Source: Planctomycetota bacterium
Lineage (GTDB): Bacteria; Planctomycetota; Phycisphaerae; WQYP01
Reading direction: 5' to 3'
Length of the DNA: 64,000 nucleotides
NCBI GenBank assembly: GCA_021819825.1
Contig: JAKAEZ010000001.1
Span: 135,600 to 199,599 of the forward strand
Shown here: one piece after another, positions 37,805 through 46,660 of the stretch
How positions within the stretch are numbered: the stretch's first letter is position 1
How the letters are laid out: the number at the start of each line of letters is the position of its first letter
Program-made: the position numbers and the translations under genes
Notes under the pieces: generated by a model
The model's database searches: none
Seen by the model: only the letters and a program-made list of their open reading frames with translations
Told to the model about the DNA's origin: nothing

Positions 37805-38677
37805 TCAAACTTCGCCAACTTTAAAGCGGGCGAATGCGATCACGCTTAGCGGAGCGGCCACGGCCTTGCTCGTTTCCGCCACCAGGTCGCTAATGCGCTT
37901 GTTTTCGTCTTTCACGAATGGCTGCTCCAGCAGAACATTATCCGCGAAAAATTTATCCAACTTACCGGTGACAATTTTCTCAACAATATTGGCTGGCTTG
38001 CCCTTGATGCTTTCGGCGGCCAGTTCCTTTTCACGCTGCACCACGGCCGCATCTACCCCCTGGCGGTTCACCGCCAAGGGCACAAAAGGCATTCCCGCGG
38101 TGACATGCATGGCAATCTCGCCAATGAGTAAGCGAACGGCGTCATCAGAGCTGCCATCCACCTGTACCAGCGCACCGACTTTGGCATTGTGATGCACATA
38201 TTTACCCACCAGGCCGTTGGTGGATGTATAGCGTGCCAGACCGGTGACAGCCATGTTCTCTTTGATGGAGCCGCCAACCAGCTCTTTGATGACAGCTTCC
38301 ACCGTTCGCCCGGAGCCATCCGGATATTTGATCGCGTTGAGCTGTGCGGGCGTGGAAACCTCATGCGCAAACGCCAGTTCCACCAGGTCATGCAGCAATT
38401 TCTGGAAAGCTTCATTGCGGGCGACAAAATCAGTCTGGCAACCCAGACGCACCATGACGCCCAATTTGCCGTCCTCGCTGATTTTTCCGCCGACCAAGCC
38501 CTCTTTCATCTCATTGGACGTTTTGCTTTCCGCCCGGCCGGCCCCCCATTTACGCAGTAACTCCCCAGCCGCTTCCATATCGCCATTGGCCTCAACAAGA
38601 GCCTTTTTCGCATCCATCATGCCGGCATTCGTCCGTGCCCGCAGTTCCATGACATCTTTTGCGCTGATTTCCGCCAT
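37805..38677 (-). CDS. tsf: Elongation factor Ts
   Basis: The start is ATG 38677 (MAEISAKDVMELRARTNAGM), preceded by AAGGAA; the frame is open further upstream. The 290-aa protein has the N-terminal UBA-like module with MDAKKALVEANGDMEAAGELLRKWG, and the core domain LGCQTDFVARNEAFQKLLHDL. The dimerisation region contains KIVEKIVTGKLDKFF-like sequence and LLEQPFVKD. It recycles EF-Tu. rpsB, its usual upstream neighbour, is absent. Confidence 0.97.
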   Translation of the reverse strand: MAEISAKDVMELRARTNAGMMDAKKALVEANGDMEAAGELLRKWGAGRAESKTSNEMKEGLVGGKISEDGKLGVMVRLGCQTDFVARNEAFQKLLHDLVELAFAHEVSTPAQLNAIKYPDGSGRTVEAVIKELVGGSIKENMAVTGLARYTSTNGLVGKYVHHNAKVGALVQVDGSSDDAVRLLIGEIAMHVTAGMPFVPLAVNRQGVDAAVVQREKELAAESIKGKPANIVEKIVTGKLDKFFADNVLLEQPFVKDENKRISDLVAETSKAVAAPLSVIAFARFKVGEV

Positions 38678-38834
38678 TGTATTTTTCCTTCGGTGATCTA
38701 AACCAAAACAACCCGTTTCAAAAAGCCGGCGCATCAAAATTACGCCATAGCCCGGAAATTTTACGCCGGTTCGATCAAAACGTCCACCCACGCTCGAATT
38801 CGGCTGGTTTTGATTTTTTTATGTCCTCTATTTC

Positions 38835-38863
38835 TTGACAAATGGCTGAAAACGTAACATAAT
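38835..38863 (+). promoter_or_regulatory. Sigma70-type promoter of the cold-shock gene
   Basis: TTGACA (38835-38840), a 17-bp spacer and CATAAT (38858-38863) give a near-consensus promoter. A transcript starting near 38870 would carry a 5' leader of about 110 nt before the ATG, as is typical of cold-shock mRNAs. Confidence 0.8.
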
Positions 38864-38980
38864 TTGTTGCTTTGGCACAAATCCATATAGGATTTATAGC
38901 CGTTGCGTAATTAATTTGGTCTTTGTCGCTTGTTGTTTCGCTTTTATGCATGGCGAATGGTTTCGCCGGAGGTTACGACT

Positions 38981-39211
38981 ATGGCAACCGTAGTAGGCAA
39001 AATCAAATGGTTCAATGATCGCAAAGGCTTCGGCTTTATCGTAGGGCCGGAGAACCAGGACATCTTTGTTCACCAGTCGGACATCATTGCCGAAGGCTAT
39101 CGCTCGCTTGCGGATGGCGATACGGTTGAATATGAATGTCAGCCCGGCCCGAAAGGTATAAAAGCGGTAAGTGTGCGCCGGATACAGGCCGCAGTTGATC
39201 AGTCGGCGTAG
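38981..39211 (+). CDS. Cold-shock domain protein
   Basis: The start is ATG 38981 (MATVVGKIKWFNDRKGFGF), preceded by GGAGG. The 76-aa protein is a single OB-fold with both RNA-binding motifs, KGFGFIV (RNP1) and DIFVHQSDI (RNP2). It would bind single-stranded RNA and act as an RNA chaperone. Length matches CspA-type proteins with a short C-terminal tail (IQAAVDQSA). Single gene with its own promoter. Confidence 0.95.
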   Translation: MATVVGKIKWFNDRKGFGFIVGPENQDIFVHQSDIIAEGYRSLADGDTVEYECQPGPKGIKAVSVRRIQAAVDQSA

Positions 39212-39572
39212 ACGCCCCAACGGAAATATGATCGTCTCCAACGCCGCCTACCAAAAAACCAGAGTAAATTTGCGATGCTTGCATCTTCAGTGCCCGTTGG
39301 TACTGATTCCAGCGGAACTGCGCCGCTTTGAATTGTGCCACGCCCGCCACTACCGCATTTACATCGCCGGCTTTCATCTCCCGGCTTATAAACTGTTTGA
39401 GAATGGCGACGCGTTGCCTTTTCTCCACATGTGGCATTTTTGCGTTGCAGGACTTAGAATCCCATCGAGCGCTTTTAGTCGTGCGGGTTCGCTCCCCGTA
39501 ACGGGCAGTAGCGGCACGGGGCCGTGAGAAAAGATGTTATGGCACGGACGTTTGTTTTGATAAAGGCATTGC
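39212..39572. other. Spacer with two overlapping antisense open frames
   Basis: Both strands are open through most of this spacer (39171-39527 plus, 39437-39084 minus). Neither translation matches a family I recognise and both overlap the cold-shock gene. I do not call a gene here. Confidence 0.4.
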
Positions 39573-40886
39573 ATGGAGCCTGAATTGGCCTTACCGGATT
39601 TACGTGGCAATACTTCCATCGTCGGCCTGCAGTGGGGTGATGAGGGCAAAGGGAAGATTGTGGATCTTTTGACCCCACAATTTGATTTTGCCATTCGCTG
39701 GAATGGCGGCAGCAATGCCGGGCATTCGGTGAAAGTGGGCGATAAAAAATATGCCTTTCATTTAATTCCCAGCGGTATATTGCATCCGCAATGTACGTCG
39801 GTGTTAGCCAATGGCGTAGTTATTGATCCGGTGCAGCTTTTGCAGGAAATGGATCAATTGGTCAGCCAAGGTATTGCGGTGGAAAATAATCTGCGCATCA
39901 GCAGTCAGGCACATGTCGTGATGCCCTACCACAAATTACAGGATCAGCTTTCAGAACAGCGACTGGGAGACAACAAAATTGGTACGACCGCACGCGGCAT
40001 CGGGCCTTGCTATGCCGATAAAGCCGGGCGCTCCATGGCAATCCGTATGGCGGATTTACTGGATGAAACGCGACTAAGCGACAAATTGCAGCGTGTGACG
40101 GCGGAAAAAAATCTGCTGCTGAAAGGCGTTTATGGCGCTGCCGCTTTGGACTGGGTGTCAATGTTTGAACAATATCGCGGCTACGGGCAATTGTTGCAGC
40201 CTTATGTGTGTCACACATCGGCGCTTTTGCATCGGGCGATGGACGATAACAAGCGGATGCTCTTTGAAGGTGCCAACGCCGTACTTTTAGATCTGGATCA
40301 TGGCACCTTTCCATTTGTAACCAGCAGCAATTGCGGTACCGGGCTATCGGCAGGCACAGGCGTGCCGGCCCAGGCGGTACAAACGGTATTGGGTGTTGTT
40401 AAGGCCTATTGCAGCCGCGTGGGTTCCGGCCCCTTCCCTACCGAGCAGGATAATGCCATTGGCCAGCGCATCCGGGAGCGCGGGCATGAATTCGGTACGA
40501 CGACGGGACGGCCCCGCCGTTGCGGCTTTCTGGACCTTGTGGCGTTGCGATATGCGGCACGCGTCTGCGGCGTGACGGGGCTGTGCATTATGCTGCTGGA
40601 TGTGCTTTCGACCTTTGATACGTTGCGCGTCTGCACAAGTTACAAAATCAACGGGCAGACCACCACCGAATTTCCCGCCGACGCGTATGAACTGGAGAAG
40701 GCCGAACCGGTTTATAAGGAATTGGCCGGTTGGCATGAAACGCTTGATGATGTCCGAGCACTGGCCGATTTACCGACGAATGCCCGGAACTATCTCGATA
40801 CCATCGCACACTATGTCAACGTGCCAATCCGAATTGTCAGTGTCGGGCCGGCCCGGCATCAAACGTTGATTTGTCCGGCGCGGTGA
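39573..40886 (+). CDS. purA: Adenylosuccinate synthetase
   Basis: The 437-aa enzyme makes adenylosuccinate from IMP, aspartate and GTP. It has the GTP-loop GLQWGDEGKGKIVD near the N-terminus, WNGGSNAGHSVKVG, IGTTARGIGPCYADKAGR, FEGANAVLLDLDHGTFPFVTSSN and GTTTGRPRRCGFLDLVALRYA, all PurA signatures. A 15-residue N-terminal extension precedes the domain. The next gene starts 35 bp later on the same strand. Confidence 0.97.
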   Translation: MEPELALPDLRGNTSIVGLQWGDEGKGKIVDLLTPQFDFAIRWNGGSNAGHSVKVGDKKYAFHLIPSGILHPQCTSVLANGVVIDPVQLLQEMDQLVSQGIAVENNLRISSQAHVVMPYHKLQDQLSEQRLGDNKIGTTARGIGPCYADKAGRSMAIRMADLLDETRLSDKLQRVTAEKNLLLKGVYGAAALDWVSMFEQYRGYGQLLQPYVCHTSALLHRAMDDNKRMLFEGANAVLLDLDHGTFPFVTSSNCGTGLSAGTGVPAQAVQTVLGVVKAYCSRVGSGPFPTEQDNAIGQRIRERGHEFGTTTGRPRRCGFLDLVALRYAARVCGVTGLCIMLLDVLSTFDTLRVCTSYKINGQTTTEFPADAYELEKAEPVYKELAGWHETLDDVRALADLPTNARNYLDTIAHYVNVPIRIVSVGPARHQTLICPAR

Positions 40887-40920
40887 TTACCGCAATATAA
40901 TATAAAAATGTTTTGGCGCA

Positions 40921-41697
40921 ATGGATAATAGGCGGGGCGTGATGAGCAATTCATCTTCAGATAAAGAATCGCAAAAGCGTGCTGATCCACAAATGCCGCG
41001 GCACGTTGCGGTGATTATGGATGGCAACGGCCGCTGGGCCAGGCGGCGGGGAAAACCGCGCACCGAAGGCCACCGCGCGGGAGCCATTGCAGCGCGAGAA
41101 ATTGTCGAACACGCGGCGCGCCTGGGCCTGAAACAACTCACGCTGTACAGCTTTTCCATTGAGAACTGGAGCCGCCCGGTGGATGAGGTCAACACCCTCA
41201 TGCGGCTCTATATAGAATACCTCATCAGTGAACGTCCGGTGATGCTGAAGAATAACATCCGATTCCGCCAAATCGGCCGGCGGGATGGACTGCCGCCGGA
41301 TGTTCTGGAAGAATTAGACCAGACCATCGCCGCTTTGGATCATAATACGGGCATGACGTTGTGTCTGGCGGTCAATTATGGTTCGCGCGCGGAAATTGCG
41401 GACGCGGTGCGGGCGATAGCATCTAAAGTGCGGGCCGGCACGCTTGATATTGGTGCCATCACTGAACAAACCATTGCGGATCATCTCTATACGGCGGGCA
41501 TGCCCGATCCGGACTTATTGATTCGCACCGCGGGCGAAATGCGCGTGAGCAATTATTTGCTATGGCAAATCAGTTATGCGGAATTATTTGTCACGGATGT
41601 CTGCTGGCCTGATTTCACCGCCGCCGAGTTTGATCGCGCACTGGCGGATTATGCCCGGCGCGAGCGCCGCTTCGGCGGATTAAACCCGGCAACATGA
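40921..41697 (+). CDS. uppS: Undecaprenyl diphosphate synthase
   Basis: The 258-aa cis-prenyltransferase builds the lipid carrier of cell-wall and glycan synthesis. It shows HVAVIMDGNGRWARRRGKPRTEGHRAG (catalytic Asp and substrate Arg), LTLYSFSIENWSRP, and the C-terminal DLLIRTAGEMRVSNYLLWQISYAELFVTDVCWPDF motif. An alternative ATG lies seven codons later. It is probably co-transcribed with purA. UppS product fits the glycan locus in the window, but there is no direct link. Confidence 0.96.
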   Translation: MDNRRGVMSNSSSDKESQKRADPQMPRHVAVIMDGNGRWARRRGKPRTEGHRAGAIAAREIVEHAARLGLKQLTLYSFSIENWSRPVDEVNTLMRLYIEYLISERPVMLKNNIRFRQIGRRDGLPPDVLEELDQTIAALDHNTGMTLCLAVNYGSRAEIADAVRAIASKVRAGTLDIGAITEQTIADHLYTAGMPDPDLLIRTAGEMRVSNYLLWQISYAELFVTDVCWPDFTAAEFDRALADYARRERRFGGLNPAT

Positions 41698-41704
41698 CGG
41701 CATT

Positions 41705-43129
41705 TTATTCCTCAACGCCATATTCTTTTATTTTGCGATAGAGCGTGCGCTCGCCGATACCCAGCAATTTTGCCGCGTGCTCGCGATTTCCGCCCACCAT
41801 TTCCAATGTTTTCTGGATGGCCTCTTTTTCCAGGTCTGCCAGACTTACACCCGCGAGGCTGGTAATGGCGGTTCCGGTATTGCCCGCTCCACTAAGGGTA
41901 ATGGGTGCTAACGCCGTTGAAGAGACGGTTTCCACTGAATAATGTCCAAGAATTTCCGGCGGAATATCTTCGCTGGTCAGACGTGGGCCGGCCGCAAGTG
42001 CAATCATGTTTTCAATAACATTTTCCAATTGTCGGATGTTTCCGGGCCAATTATACGAAATAAGAATATCACGCGCTTGATTATCCATGCCGTCAACAGC
42101 CTTATTCAGTCGCTGCGAACTTTTCTTAATCATGTGGTTGATCAGCAGGGGAATATCTTCCCGCCGGTGCCGCAAGGGCGGCAGGATAATCGTCGCACCT
42201 TTGATACGAAAATATAAATCATCTCTGAATTCGTGCTTGCGAACGGCCTCTTCCAAATCTTTATTGGTGGCGGCAATGAATCGGACATCCACATGTATGG
42301 GATCGTTGGTTCCCAGACGAACCACCTGCCGGTCCTGCAATACCCGCAGCAGCTTGGCCTGCATGGTCAGGGGCATGTCACCAATTTCATCCATGAATAA
42401 AGTGCCGCCGTCCGCATATTCAAACCGCCCCAGACGATCCGACCGGGCGTCGGTGAAGGCTCCGCGAACATGCCCAAACAATTCATCTTCCAAGGTACTG
42501 TCATTAAGGCCGGCACAGTTTAGCGCTACAAACCGCCCGGCCCGCCGGCGGGAATTCTGGTGCAAGGCGCGGGCAATAAGTTCTTTGCCTGTGCCGGATT
42601 CCCCCAGCACCAGAACATTAATATCCGTTGGTCCGATTTGCCGCACCAGTTGCAAGGCCCGCTGCATGGATGGCGAGTTGCCGATAATGCCTTCCATGCC
42701 GTACCGCTCATCGAGAGCCAATTTGAAATTTTCATTCTGCCGCGCCATGACGACTTTTTCCGCGGCGCGCCGGATCTGGGCACGGATAAGATCCAGATCC
42801 AGCGGCTTTTCAATAAAATCATAAGCGCCGTTACGCATGGCTTGAACGGCGGTGGAGACATCTCCATGCGCAGTGACAACAATGACCTGCGTTTCCGGAC
42901 GCGTTTTGTGAACAAATTGCAGCAGCTCAAAACCATCCAATCGATCATCCATGCGCAAATCGGTGATGACAAGGTCGAATTCTCCTTCGACAAAATAGCG
43001 CTTGGCATCGACGAGGTTATGTGCCTGTTTTACGCCATAACCGATGCGGGCGACGGCTTCGCTTAAGGCGTCCGCGTGGTCAATTTCATCATCCACAACC
43101 AATACACGAATTACGGGGTCTTTACTCAT
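41705..43129 (-). CDS. Sigma54-dependent response regulator (NtrC family)
   Basis: The 474-aa protein has a receiver domain with the phospho-acceptor Asp in LVITDLRMDDRLDG (about residue 57). The AAA+ domain has Walker A LGESGTGKELIARALH and Walker B TLFMDEIGD, and a Fis-type helix-turn-helix closes the C-terminus (REHAAKLLGIGERTLYRKIKEYG). It would activate sigma54 promoters when phosphorylated. The sigma54-contact loop reads GAFTDA (about 220-225) instead of GAFTGA. No histidine kinase gene is adjacent. Confidence 0.94.
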   Translation of the reverse strand: MSKDPVIRVLVVDDEIDHADALSEAVARIGYGVKQAHNLVDAKRYFVEGEFDLVITDLRMDDRLDGFELLQFVHKTRPETQVIVVTAHGDVSTAVQAMRNGAYDFIEKPLDLDLIRAQIRRAAEKVVMARQNENFKLALDERYGMEGIIGNSPSMQRALQLVRQIGPTDINVLVLGESGTGKELIARALHQNSRRRAGRFVALNCAGLNDSTLEDELFGHVRGAFTDARSDRLGRFEYADGGTLFMDEIGDMPLTMQAKLLRVLQDRQVVRLGTNDPIHVDVRFIAATNKDLEEAVRKHEFRDDLYFRIKGATIILPPLRHRREDIPLLINHMIKKSSQRLNKAVDGMDNQARDILISYNWPGNIRQLENVIENMIALAAGPRLTSEDIPPEILGHYSVETVSSTALAPITLSGAGNTGTAITSLAGVSLADLEKEAIQKTLEMVGGNREHAAKLLGIGERTLYRKIKEYGVEE

Positions 43130-43520
43130 GTGATAAAAGATAGCGGCTGTCGCGGATGCTTTCCAGTGCCGAGGGAAGGCGCGTTGGCCGGCGCATGGCC
43201 GTATTTCCCGGCAGGCTTGAAATAGCGCTATAGTCTGCGAAAAATTGCGGCACCAGGAGTCTGTCCGAGTAATCGCCGGGTTGCGACGGCCATTACTCGG
43301 ACAGCCCCATAGAGCAACACCCCGCCCCTCGCGGCGATTTTGCTCGCGTACTACCGGAGCGTGTGAGAATTTTCCGAGTGAGGGTGTAAAGGAAAATAGG
43401 GGTGCGTCCGGCGTGGATTGCGTTGCTCTTGTGCTGTTCTTGTTTTTATTTTCCGGCCTCCATACGTTACACTATTTATCAGGCGGTTTTTGTACTTGCT
43501 GTTTACGAGGGTTTTAGGCC
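43130..43520. other. Intergenic spacer carrying a palindromic repeat
   Basis: No gene is supported. The main feature is the palindrome at 43261-43304. The start of the next gene is preceded by GAGGGTTTTAGGCC. Confidence 0.45.
43261..43304. repeat. Palindromic repeat element with 13-bp stem
   Basis: CTGTCCGAGTAAT (43261-43273) is the exact inverse of ATTACTCGGACAG (43292-43304), with an 18-bp loop. One arm and its flank recur in reverse at 62409-62438 (24 of 29 matching positions), so this looks like a dispersed MITE- or REP-like element. Confidence 0.7.
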
Positions 43521-44390
43521 ATGTCTGACTCTTCTTCCGGCGGCGTAAAAGTTATGGGGCTGATCATCGTGGCGGTGATTGTCATTGCTCTGGGTTTTTG
43601 GCTATTTCAAACCCCACCGGTCAGTCCGATTCTAAAATATCCCACCAGCCGCAGCGCCCTGGTGCGCCGATATATGAAATTGGTCGCGCAGGGGCGAACC
43701 AAAACCGATCAGGAGGCGTTTAAGCTGATTTCATGGCCCGTTCGGCAACAACATAAAAATCACCCCGGGCGCGTTTGGCAGACCATGGAAGATATGAACC
43801 AATATCTCACGGGACTATTTGGTAAGAACTGGGGCAGTGAAGTAAAGATTGTTCCGCCATCGGATACCGCCAGTAATCAATATGTGGTTACCGTGCGAAC
43901 CGAGAAATTTCACTTTACCCTGGCACCGCAAAATAAATTGGCTTCTCCCACATTGGGTGGCACAGAGCATTGGGGAATTGCGGCCATTCGAGAATTTCCG
44001 TTTACCGGAGGAGCGCAGGCCCAACACGTTGCGGCTGTAACATCCGTACTCGGGGCGGTAAACCCTGGTGCGGCGGCTAACGTGGCAGGAATTGCCGCAG
44101 CGTACAGCGATGCAGACAACGGCACCGCCTGGCAGATTAAAGAACGGTTGTTGCCGACGGTGGAAGACCCCCATGCAGCGGCATTACGGCAATGTATTTA
44201 CCAATTATGGCCGGTAAGAAAAGATCCGACCGTCATATGGATGCTCAAAAAAATAAGTCGGGATCCGGCGTATGCCCCCAACATTCAAAATGATGCCAAG
44301 GCCGTGCTGTCCGGCCGTGTGTCCAATGCCATTCTCATTGGCAATCAGGTAACGCACATTCATACTCCCCTGCCGAAAGAACCGCAGTGA
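43521..44390 (+). CDS. Membrane-anchored protein of unknown function
   Basis: The 289-aa protein has one N-terminal helix (VMGLIIVAVIVIALGFWLF) and a soluble C-terminal part of about 255 residues without a family I recognise. It contains RSALVRRYMKLVAQGRTKTDQEAFKLI and a helical, Ala-rich middle, then HAAALRQCIYQLWPVRKDPTVIWMLKK. The extracytoplasmic location is inferred from the short, polar N-terminus. It is convergent with ribBA, with only one base between the stop codons. Confidence 0.7.
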   Translation: MSDSSSGGVKVMGLIIVAVIVIALGFWLFQTPPVSPILKYPTSRSALVRRYMKLVAQGRTKTDQEAFKLISWPVRQQHKNHPGRVWQTMEDMNQYLTGLFGKNWGSEVKIVPPSDTASNQYVVTVRTEKFHFTLAPQNKLASPTLGGTEHWGIAAIREFPFTGGAQAQHVAAVTSVLGAVNPGAAANVAGIAAAYSDADNGTAWQIKERLLPTVEDPHAAALRQCIYQLWPVRKDPTVIWMLKKISRDPAYAPNIQNDAKAVLSGRVSNAILIGNQVTHIHTPLPKEPQ

Positions 44391-44391
44391 G

Positions 44392-45552
44392 TTATTGGGG
44401 CTTGATAGGCCGCTGCTCAACCACGGTAAGGTCAAAACCCTCAAGGCCGTGGAGTTTTTTGGGCCGATTGGTCAATATGATTAATTCCCGCAGGCCCAAG
44501 TCACGCAGGATTTGCGCCCCCATTCCGAAATCCCGCCGCCCCATGACACCGGAAGTTTCAGCGGAGTTGGCGGGCGCTTCAGATTTGCGCATTTCACGTA
44601 ATCGGGCCAAAAGCGCCAGGCCACGCGACTCCTGCCGCAGATATACGACCGCTCCTTTACCGGCCTGTTGAATAATTCGTAAAGAGTTCTGCAGTTCGCT
44701 GCCACTGTCGGTAAAAGTTGCCGCAAAAACATCGCCCAGCAGATGTTCGGAATGCACGCGTACCAGAACCGGATCAGTTTGAATAACCGATTTGCCCGTG
44801 GCCGGGTCGATAGCGCCCACCCCGCCAGTGGTAATAGCCAGGTGCAACAGCGGGTCATTGAGGGTTTCATACACATGCAGATCAAACGTACCGAAGGCGG
44901 TCTTCAGTTCCGTTGACTCAATGCGTTTTACCAGCGCATCACGCTGCAGACGGTATTGAATAATATCCGCATTGCTGCACATCAGCAGACCGTGTTTGCG
45001 GCAAAATTTCTCCAACTCCGGCAGCCGGGCCATGGTGCCGTCTTCCGACATAATTTCAATGATCACGCCGGCAGGATACAGTCCGGCCATTTTTGCCAGA
45101 TCCACCGACCCTTCCGTTTGCCCCGCCCGCTCCAGCACACCGCCGGGTCTGGCGGTCAAAGGGTTAATGTGTCCCGGACGGCAGAGATCCTCCGGACCGC
45201 AGTTGGGATTAATCAGCGTCTGGATGGTCAGTGCACGTTCCGCCGCTGAAACACCCGTTGTAATTCCCAAGCGCGGATGAGCATCAACGGATACGGTAAA
45301 TGCGGTGCCTAATGGCGCGGTGTTATAAGCGGCCTGCGGGTATAAGGCCAATCGTCGGCAGTCCTCGGGAGTCATGGCAACGCACAAAACGCCCCGCGCT
45401 TCTTTAAGCATAAAATTCACAATCGCCGGTGTGATAAACTGCGCTGCACAGACTAAATCACCTTCGTTTTCACGATCTTCATCGTCCACTAGAACGATCA
45501 ATTCACCGCGTTTTAACGCCGAGAGCACCTCTTGAATTGGAGCAAATTCCAT
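44392..45552 (-). CDS. ribB: RibBA-type protein: DHBP synthase with degenerate GTP cyclohydrolase II domain
   Basis: Residues 1-200 form a complete 3,4-dihydroxy-2-butanone 4-phosphate synthase: LIVLVDDEDRENEGDLVCAAQFITP, ITTGVSAAERALTI, RPGHINPLTARPGGVLERAGQTEGSVDLAKMAG. This domain makes the four-carbon riboflavin precursor. The second half is GTP cyclohydrolase II-like (about 210-386), but at about residues 264-287 reads RVHSEHLLGDVFAATFTDSGSEL where active enzymes have three zinc cysteines (SEC... CDCG). All three are replaced. The second domain is therefore probably inactive as a cyclohydrolase, and a separate RibA is expected elsewhere. The gene is 386 aa. Confidence 0.9.
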   Translation of the reverse strand: MEFAPIQEVLSALKRGELIVLVDDEDRENEGDLVCAAQFITPAIVNFMLKEARGVLCVAMTPEDCRRLALYPQAAYNTAPLGTAFTVSVDAHPRLGITTGVSAAERALTIQTLINPNCGPEDLCRPGHINPLTARPGGVLERAGQTEGSVDLAKMAGLYPAGVIIEIMSEDGTMARLPELEKFCRKHGLLMCSNADIIQYRLQRDALVKRIESTELKTAFGTFDLHVYETLNDPLLHLAITTGGVGAIDPATGKSVIQTDPVLVRVHSEHLLGDVFAATFTDSGSELQNSLRIIQQAGKGAVVYLRQESRGLALLARLREMRKSEAPANSAETSGVMGRRDFGMGAQILRDLGLRELIILTNRPKKLHGLEGFDLTVVEQRPIKPQ

Positions 45553-45663
45553 TGTCAGATTATCTCCGCCGATAGTCCTTTAAATCCGCATCGGCATGCG
45601 GCATGTCGCCGGGCACGCGCATTGGCGTTAACGTTATCATAACGTGATTTCAGCGTCTTAAAA

Positions 45664-45705
45664 GAAATTGCCTGCCGAGGAGTCGTCTTCTCGGCAGGCA
45701 ATTAT
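45664..45705 (-). terminator. Intrinsic terminator of the downstream membrane-protein gene
   Basis: AATTGCCTGCCGAG (45666-45679) pairs perfectly with CTCGGCAGGCAATT (45690-45703), a 14-bp stem. On the minus strand it is followed by TTTCTTTTAA, and it lies 28 bp after the stop codon of the 45733 gene. Confidence 0.8.
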
Positions 45706-45732
45706 ATTCTTCGAACAAGCCACGCCCAGCCC

Positions 45733-46296
45733 TTAGCTGGGGTTGCAGGCTTTAAGTTGACCCGTGGAACAGGCCGGCGGCGTGGCGATCTGCATTCCCT
45801 GTGGAGATTCCAACGGATACCACTTGGAGCCTTTCTTGGGGCTGCGTACCAGAATTCCGCCTCCTTGCATCGCCATTTGCATCATGGCAAAATTGGGCGG
45901 CTCGCCCTTGGTCTTCGGGTTACTCTGTTGGGCCTGAAGTTGCTCCATCGCTTTTTTTGCCTGAGCCGAGTATTTTTCCAAATAGGCCAGAGTCTTGTCT
46001 GAGCAGGATGAGCAGGAATAGTATTCCGCCCAAACCAGTGTCGGTTTCCCTGTCTTGCCGATTAGCGGCGGATATTTGGATCGTGGCAGAACCTGAACGC
46101 TGCCATCTGAGGTGTCATAGTAATAAGCTGTTGTGGGGCCGTAATTGGTGCTGTGGAACATCGTCTTGACGATAAATGCGATTGCCACAATAGCCACCAC
46201 GGCCGCGATAATGCTCATCACCGCGGAGTTTTCATTGATGGTGTTCCGAAGATTTGACGGTTTGAGCTTCTCTTTCCAGTTGTATGGGAGAATCAT
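45733..46296 (-). CDS. Small membrane-anchored protein with Cys pairs, unknown function
   Basis: The start is ATG 46296 (MILPYNWKEKLKPSN), eight bases after GGAAGG. The 187-aa protein has one helix (AVMSIIAAVVAIVAIAFIVKTMF) near residue 35 and an exported domain with YYSCSSCSDKTLAYLEKYSAQAKKA, a C-x-x-C motif, and two more Cys near the end (ACSTGQLKAC). The Cys pair could form a disulfide or bind metal. I do not recognise the family. Single gene with a strong terminator. Confidence 0.7.
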   Translation of the reverse strand: MILPYNWKEKLKPSNLRNTINENSAVMSIIAAVVAIVAIAFIVKTMFHSTNYGPTTAYYYDTSDGSVQVLPRSKYPPLIGKTGKPTLVWAEYYSCSSCSDKTLAYLEKYSAQAKKAMEQLQAQQSNPKTKGEPPNFAMMQMAMQGGGILVRSPKKGSKWYPLESPQGMQIATPPACSTGQLKACNPS

Positions 46297-46660
46297 ATAT
46301 AGCACCTTCCTAAAAAAACGAAACCAATCACTTACACCAAACAGGCCAGAATAATTGGCCGAAATAAAGCTCTAATTCTCAACGCCGCGGAGTTGCCGGG
46401 CATGAATTAATATCCATCCCGATCTCGCACGTCATGACTTTAACACGTTTTTATAAAATTACAAGCTATCATCGGCCATACGGCGTCTACCACCTTTAGC
46501 ACAACTTCGCATGAAGTCCGGAACGGCAACAGGCTATCGTTCCTATGCTGTGCATGTGCTCATGGAACCGGCGGAACGCCGGGGCAATAAGATCGCCATT
46601 TGCCATCACACCAAAGAAAAGTATAGTTTCTTTGGCGTGCCGAAAATTGGAGTTACGTCC
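46297..46660. other. Spacer upstream of the polysaccharide lyase
   Basis: No feature recognised. The frame of the lyase is open from 46511, but the real start is at 46661. Confidence 0.4.

Noticed and set aside
45553-45663. FMN riboswitch upstream of ribBA
   Set aside because: No conserved FMN-box sequence was seen; only the terminator of the neighbouring gene is present.
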